Positions 58,601-64,000 of a DNA stretch of 64,000 bases are shown in pieces. Within the stretch, counting starts at the first letter, position 1. Every line of letters begins with the position of its first letter. The stretch lies in NCBI GenBank assembly GCA_022559985.1, contig JAFJTR010000014.1, positions 248,001 to 312,000 of the forward strand, given 5' to 3'. The DNA comes from Parastagonospora avenae f. sp. tritici 18332-5 (taxonomy: Eukaryota > Ascomycota > Dothideomycetes > Pleosporales > Phaeosphaeriaceae). The translations under genes were made by a program, and so were the position numbers. The notes beneath the pieces were generated by a model that searched no databases, was not told the origin of the DNA, and saw only the letters and a list, made by a program, of their open reading frames with translations.

Positions 58601-61041
58601 AGCAGCGGCAGCGCGACGATTGACATTGTTCGCCAATACAGAAGGCTGAAGAGCAGTGAAGTCTTGTATGAGTCGTGCAAGTACCCAGTGGCGCTCAGGG
58701 AGTAGAGACAGCAAGCGCACGAAAGTCGTTCCGATATCGCTCACATCGCTGAGTTCATCCTTGACCAGACGATCAAAGCTGGCTCTCAATATTGCGGCTA
58801 AGGACTTTGCATGTGCTTCGCTGGTGGCATACGCACGGAACGCTTGACGCGCACGCGCATCTGTAGTCATCAGACTCTCCAGTTTTCGTCCCCAATCTTC
58901 CGCGACCGTATCCCCAATGCCTCTCTCAGTCAACGCGGACTGCAAAGCTATCTGAGAGCAGTAAGTTATTACAGTGTTGAGCGCTTCCGGGTGTTGTTGA
59001 CTGAATCCCTGGACCTGGCCAAGGACGTCGATGGGCTCATCAACATCCATTGCGTCTTCATCTTCGCCTTGCTCTACGAAGATGAACCTGATGAGTTTGT
59101 CAAAGTCTGGGAAAACCAGGTCTTTCTGCTCCTCAATCGCGCCTGGGAGGGAGTTTGACATCTTGAACCAGTAAGGGTCAAGTCCACGTTGTCCTTCCTC
59201 TACGACTTCGTGCCTCTCTGCAGAGCCTCCACTCACAGCGAGTATGTCGATCCATCTTGCCAGTACATCATCGTAAGGAAGACATCTATTCGCAAATCGG
59301 GTTGCAACATAGCGGGTACTTCTGATGAAGCGATCCGAAGCGGGGGTAGTGACTTGACCAAGCGCGGCGTACCGGAGCAATAATCTTCGGAAAGCCGGCA
59401 TGACAGACGGATCGAATGGCTTTGAGAAGGCGCCTAGCACAGAAGAAAGCGCCTCTTCTATACTGACAGCGACGTCTTTTCCTGCAGTGTCTTCTCGGAG
59501 TGAACGAAACAAAAATTCGAGCAGATCCAGAGATGGCTCAATGAGTATCTTCTCAGGCGCCGCCTTGGCAAGAAGGCCAATGGTCTCGTAGCCGTATCCT
59601 CTGAGTTCCATGTCCTGGTCTCTGTCCGCGATAGGCCAGCCCTGATCCCGTATAAAGGCTCTCAAGTTGTCGACCAGCCCTACTGCGACGACTGAAAGAT
59701 CGGCTGGGGCTCCGCGCCGTGCGACAAAGTTGACGAGAGAAAATATAGCTTGCCGAAATCGAGAAGCTTCTCGTCCAGCGGTCTTGTTGATTGGGTTCAG
59801 TTCGGCTGACAGAAGTCCTTCTTCGACGATAGTGGCGATCTTGTGTGGGTATGCTGAAGACTTCACCGATCTTGAGAGTATACCCAGAATTCGGATCTTC
59901 AGCGGCGTCTTGACCGGAAGTTGACCTTGAGGCTCAGATCTAGCCAGCGTGTTAGTGATGGTCGATGGGAATTTCTACTTCCACTTACGAGCCAAAGTAT
60001 AGTTCGAGCAATGTCTCTACAAGCTTCGCATCCTCAAGACCCTTTGTCAAAATGACTCGCTTCAAGGTATCTTCTCCGACCTCCGAAATGCGTGAATTTG
60101 TGTCCGAGGAAGCGAATAATGCCGGATAGAACTTTTCATCTTCCTTGAATAGACCACTCGCTAGGAAACGCACTACGAGTGCCTTTGACTCAGTCAAGTT
60201 CAAACCAGAGTCAGCACTCGGGTCCCACGCATCCGGCTTGCCTTGCTGTGTAAGGAACTTGTAATCGTCTGCTGACAATCCAGGGCATCGGAGTGAGGCT
60301 GCCGCTTCTGGGGTGTTTGGCCGCACGATTTGGAATAACAACAGCTTCCCAAACCACGCCGATAGGAAGGCAGCGTCTTCGTCACTCAGGCCTAAGGTAG
60401 TCCGTAGTTCATCGTCATCCTTGCTGCCGCGCAGGGGAAGCTTGAAATGAACAAGAAGCCGTAGGATCAGGTGGAAAAGCTGCGATGCGTGCTGCGTGGA
60501 CTTTTCGAAGTCGTTTGCAATGCCTTGAAGGAGGATGGGAAGCAGCTCCAGCCGTTCGGATACGGTTAGTCGCGATATGCCCTGCTGGATGTAGAGAATG
60601 TCGAAGTGACGGATCAAGGCAACATCTGGATTCTCCTTGTACTGCTTCAGAAGGGGCCCGACTGGAAGCTTGATGTCTCTGTAGGCAGGGTCAGTCTGCG
60701 TAGCCTTGGGCAAATCTGAAAGGTTGGAAATGCGTACTGTGACTTGATGCGAGTGTTGATATGCTGGCAGATAGAGATGACCTAACAGAAACCGCGATTA
60801 GCGGCGTTCAAAGATGTAGATGTTGCGGGAGCAAATATGTTTGATAAATTCTAAGAAGGTCTCAATTGCCTACCTTGTTCCTCACAGCTACATGGTCTGA
60901 GCCGAGTTTCAAGAGTAGCGGGGCAAGGTATGTCTTCAGCAGGTCTTCTAGTTTCTTTTCTGAGCTGGCTAAGGCGATGCGCATTTCTACCTTGCCGACC
61001 AGAGAGAGCTCCTTGGCCTCGACCGCCTGTGCATCCGCCAT
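55651..61041 (-). CDS. ECM29: Proteasome adaptor and scaffold Ecm29
   Basis: HEAT-repeat adaptor that links the 19S regulatory particle to the 20S core and monitors faulty proteasomes. Six exons on the minus strand (61041-60874, 60781-60738, 60678-59989, 59939-57330, 57271-57070 and 57018-55651) join in frame to 1693 residues, near the size of fungal Ecm29. The N-terminus reads MADAQAVEAKELSLVGKVEM, LLKTYLAPLLLKLGSDHVAV, VISICQHINTRIKSQ and DIKLPVGPLLKQYKENPDVA, the conserved head of the family. Helical repeats such as SMNDIWNSLVKDSSATIDKH and QACCAAIGDLIQGRSIDK run through the rest. Repeat helices carry little sequence identity, so most of the middle was assigned by continuity. It stands divergent from a UBX protein. 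Confidence 0.9.
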
Positions 61042-61891
61042 GTTGAAGTGCTTTTATCAGGCGTGGTGCTGATACGCAAAATGACGGTCGGTATCACGAA
61101 GTTGCGATCCGTGATATTTAAGGTGAGCGCTACAGGCAGACGGAGATGATGTGGCCCATCAGCTGGTGAGAAGATGGTGGCTCGGGCGAATCAGGGCGGT
61201 GCAGCTATGTTTGGAGCACGTCACGCCTTCGCTGCTGGTGATTGCTTTCACTCAGAGGCGACACCAGACAGGGATGTGGTGCACGGACAAAAGTGACGCA
61301 GCACCGTCTGCCTGCAACAAATGCACCGCGTCTTCGACGTGATTCTGCGCCCGTCGACAGCCTCTGCCTAAGAAACACTGTGTTTTATTGTTGACTGCCC
61401 ATTCGCCGCCCGTCTCGCCTTCCGGATACAACCTTACACTGAATCCACGTCGCCCACAGCCGTTGCACTCGCCGTTCCGAGCACGCGAAGCGCCATCGGA
61501 ACCTCGTCCACGGTTTCGTGTAACCACAGTTCACAATCACACCCAGCACTCACCTCGTCTCGTCACTTCACCCGCTTGCCTGCCTGTTCCGCTCACAATA
61601 CTGCCGCCCCTCTATTGTACACGCACTATCACGCTTGTTTGCCCGCTTTCGATGGGTACATAACTGCCCCGCCGCCGTTCACCTCACCCACCACCCGCCA
61701 CCGAGCAATCGACGCACCTTCCCTCACGCCCACAACTCTCACTACGAGTAATACAACAAGACCAAGAATCTCTCAGCAGTACAAAGACTGCGCCCGCGAT
61801 CCCATCGGCCAACCCACGCCCCCACGGTACTACACCACAACTCCACACAACTCTTAACCACCGAGGAAGTCACACCCCACAGTCGCCCAAC
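61042..61891. other. Divergent promoter region of the Ecm29 and UBX genes
   Basis: The C-rich stretch near 61400-61860 looks like a leader of the UBX gene. Both neighbours act in the ubiquitin-proteasome system, so shared control is possible. A proteasome-associated control element (GGTGGCAAA type) was not seen by eye. Confidence 0.45.
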
Positions 61892-63508
61892 ATGGAGGAC
61901 GAGAACATTGTCAATTTCGTGAGCATCACATCTTGCGAGCCCGAGAAGGCGGCCCAATATCTGCGCTTGACTGAGGGAAACTTCGAACAAGCCATCCAGC
62001 TTTTTTTCGACAGCCCCAATCTCGACCTGGGCGGTGCAGCAGCCTCAGCCCCAGCACAGACTGCTCCTTCGGCCTCGCGGAACCCAATTACCATTGACTC
62101 GGATGATGACATGTCAGATTTTGACCCCGTCGCACACACATCGAACGCACCAGCAGTGGAAGACGACGAGGCCATGGCGCGGCGGTTACAAGAAGAGATG
62201 TACGGCGCTGGAGGCCCGGCTCGCGAGGAGGAGGTTCGCGCCCCCATGCAGCGCACGACGGAAACTTTGATCGGCCCAGGCTCAAACTGGGGCCCAGCGG
62301 ACGATGACGATGATGTGGATGCTCTGGTACAGGAGCAGCTGGCTCGTCGGCGGGCAGGTACGTCATTCCTCTCCAACAGTTCTCTGCCCTCCTTTGCACA
62401 AGCTTACCAAGGTGATTTAGGCCGCACCGGCATCTTCAACCAGCGACCCACCCACAATAATGTCTGGGACAACTCCGCAGATTCTAGCGCACGGCGGCGC
62501 GAGCTGGCAACGGCCACGGGCGGTGCGTCAGAGCAGTCTTCTAAGATGAACATGCTTGCAGAACTGTTCCGACCACCCTTCGAGATCATGTACCAAGGTG
62601 CATGGGAAAAGGCACGAGACGAGGGCAAGGAGGAGGAGAAGTGGCTCATCGTAAACATCCAGGATCCTGCCATATTCGACTGCCAGCGCCTCAATCGGGA
62701 CATCTGGAAAAACGACGACATTAAGGCGACAGTCCGCGAGAACTTCATCTTCATGCAGTATGCCAAGGACGACCCCCGTGGCCAGCAGTACATCAACTAC
62801 TACTTCCACGCACGCGACAGCTCAGACGCATACCCACACATTGCCATTGTCGACCCGAGGACGGGTGAGCAGGTCAAGGTTTGGTCTGGCCCGCCCATCC
62901 CCGAGCCAGTTGAGTTTCACGCCCAGTTGCACGAGTTCCTCGACCGCTACAGCCTGAACGTCAACGCAAAGAACCCAGTCGCGAAGCGGAAACCAGAGAG
63001 CAAGTCAAAGGACGTGGGCCGCATGACCGAGGAGGAGATGCTTGAAATGGCTCTGCAAAACAGCCTAGAAAACGGCAAGGGTCCTCAGGACGACGATCCA
63101 GACGCGCTCACAAAGTCCTTTGATAACATCAAGGGCAAGGCACCAGCACAGCAGGCGGCGCCAGAACCTGAGCCAGAACAAGAAGATGCCAACGGCTCTT
63201 CAAATCCCGTGTTCGCGGCCATCTCTGCAAAGGCCCCCCACATCGAGCCTACCGTCAGCGACCCCAAGATCACCACGCGCATACAGTTTCGCGGCCCTTC
63301 AGGTCGCCCTATTGTGCGACGCTTCAACTTGTCCGATCCAGTCCGTCGCATATACGAATGGATCAAGTCCGATCACCCTTGGGAAGGCAAGGAGGGTGCT
63401 GAGTTCGACCTTGCCTTCATGGGCAGGAATTTGATCGAACACCTGGACTCCTCCATTGAGGAGGTCGGACTCAAGAGCGCTAGTGTCATGGTGGAGTTTA
63501 CTGAGTAA
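61892..63508 (+). CDS. UBA-UAS-UBX protein (Ubx5/UBXD7-like)
   Basis: Cdc48/p97 cofactor that ties ubiquitylated substrates to the segregase. Single exon, 538 residues. Domains in order: UBA-like at residues 1-45 (VNFVSITSCEPEKAAQYLRL, NFEQAIQLFFDS), an acidic linker with a DDDMSDFDP stretch, a UAS thioredoxin-like domain at about 225-360 (PPFEIMYQGAWEKARDEGKE, WLIVNIQDPAIFDCQRLNRD, FIFMQYAKDDPRGQQYINYY), a ubiquitin-interacting motif (MTEEEMLEMALQNSLEN) and a C-terminal UBX domain at about 455-538 (TRIQFRGPSGRPIVRRFNLS, LAFMGRNLIEHLDSSIEEVG). This order is that of Ubx5/UBXD7. The UBX end holds the Arg and Phe pattern used to bind Cdc48. The ATG is the first in frame. Confidence 0.94.
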   Translation: MEDENIVNFVSITSCEPEKAAQYLRLTEGNFEQAIQLFFDSPNLDLGGAAASAPAQTAPSASRNPITIDSDDDMSDFDPVAHTSNAPAVEDDEAMARRLQEEMYGAGGPAREEEVRAPMQRTTETLIGPGSNWGPADDDDDVDALVQEQLARRRAGTSFLSNSSLPSFAQAYQGDLGRTGIFNQRPTHNNVWDNSADSSARRRELATATGGASEQSSKMNMLAELFRPPFEIMYQGAWEKARDEGKEEEKWLIVNIQDPAIFDCQRLNRDIWKNDDIKATVRENFIFMQYAKDDPRGQQYINYYFHARDSSDAYPHIAIVDPRTGEQVKVWSGPPIPEPVEFHAQLHEFLDRYSLNVNAKNPVAKRKPESKSKDVGRMTEEEMLEMALQNSLENGKGPQDDDPDALTKSFDNIKGKAPAQQAAPEPEPEQEDANGSSNPVFAAISAKAPHIEPTVSDPKITTRIQFRGPSGRPIVRRFNLSDPVRRIYEWIKSDHPWEGKEGAEFDLAFMGRNLIEHLDSSIEEVGLKSASVMVEFTE

Positions 63509-63904
63509 GCGTCTCTTATGTCATGGAGGACAAGTTGGGCTCGGATTGTAATTAGGTGGTGATCAACCCCATCACATGGCTTAGAGTTTGCTTAGATCTC
63601 GATATCTCATCATACCACCGAGGTGGTGAATACCCTTGCATCATATGGAATCAATCACACTGCTAGTATCTTAGCACGATATTTTATGAGAACGCTATGA
63701 ATTGTATGATCTTCACAGCTGTACAACTCTAAAGCATTTTTAGCACTCTATTACATGCTGATAACATATCAAGTCTAGTCAAGCTCGCGCGTAAGATGAT
63801 AGCCCTTCTCTAATAGTAGTTTGATTTTAAACAGAGCGCGCACTAATTACTGCAACACTCAGTGGTACTTTCCAAGTCCCTACCCCCTTCCGTACCGTCC
63901 TTCC
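63509..63904. other. Convergent 3' region
   Basis: AT-rich DNA between two convergent stop codons, presumably both 3' UTRs. No element recognised. Confidence 0.5.
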
Positions 63905-64000
63905 TCACTCCCACTTCCCCTCCCTCCCCATCTTCATCGCCCTCTTCGCCTTCCTAAACTCCTCCACCTCCTCGTACCCATTACACCACGCATACGCCGC
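63905..64000 (-). CDS. C-terminal fragment of a gene cut by the right edge
   Basis: On the minus strand the last 96 bases read AAYAWCNGYEEVEEFRKAKR followed by AMKMGREGKWE and a stop at 63907-63905. The charged, helix-forming residues and the clean stop suggest the true end of a coding region. The family cannot be recognised from 31 residues. Confidence 0.5.
   Translation of the reverse strand, partial: AAYAWCNGYEEVEEFRKAKRAMKMGREGKWE

Overview
The window looks like chromosomal DNA of a filamentous ascomycete (phylum Ascomycota, most likely Dothideomycetes). The reasons are dense genes on both strands, many short GT-AG introns (mostly 45-100 nt, often with a CTAAC or CTGAC branch site), ATG starts, and fungal families such as HET/NACHT/ankyrin NLRs, a WW-PhoD protein and an Fot1/pogo-type transposase relic. 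I cannot name a species from sequence alone. Exon borders were deduced by hand: each junction keeps the frame and has GT..AG, but none has transcript support.

0-14.5 kb is core housekeeping sequence with alternating strands: a left-edge partial gene (-), a NEDD8/SUMO-type protease (+), an ER/Golgi class I alpha-mannosidase (-), an NAPE-PLD-like metallo-beta-lactamase-fold hydrolase (+), ribosomal protein eL38 (-), a small one-helix membrane protein (+), an uncharacterised 622-residue protein whose reading frame is broken or spliced in two odd places (-), mitochondrial NAD-isocitrate dehydrogenase subunit 1 (+) and a Frag1/DRAM/Sfk1-type membrane protein (-).

14.5-29 kb holds a 2-kb gene-poor stretch, a large low-complexity protein with an N-myristoylation-type start, ornithine decarboxylase with two short upstream ORFs, a repeat-rich double-zinc-ribbon protein, and a nucleoside 2-deoxyribosyltransferase-like protein with a probable mitochondrial leader.

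29.7-33.7 kb is a same-strand array of four related small loci: one intact and three carrying stops or frameshifts. 34-46.4 kb returns to conserved genes: the diphthamide J-protein DPH4, a 14-3-3 protein with four exons of 20 nt or less, a DUF1640/Fmp32 mitochondrial protein, a WW + PhoD-like phosphatase and a Pro/Gln-rich protein.

46.5-54 kb is an accessory island: an unrecognised ORF, a truncated and frameshifted DDE transposase, and a HET-NACHT-ankyrin NLR ending in nine near-identical 99-nt ankyrin units. 54-64 kb has an L-lactate dehydrogenase, the proteasome adaptor Ecm29, a UBA-UAS-UBX (Ubx5/UBXD7-like) protein and a right-edge partial gene. Neighbours are mostly functionally unrelated; Ecm29 and the UBX protein, which both serve the ubiquitin-proteasome system, share a divergent promoter region.

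No tRNA, rRNA or CRISPR array was recognised.
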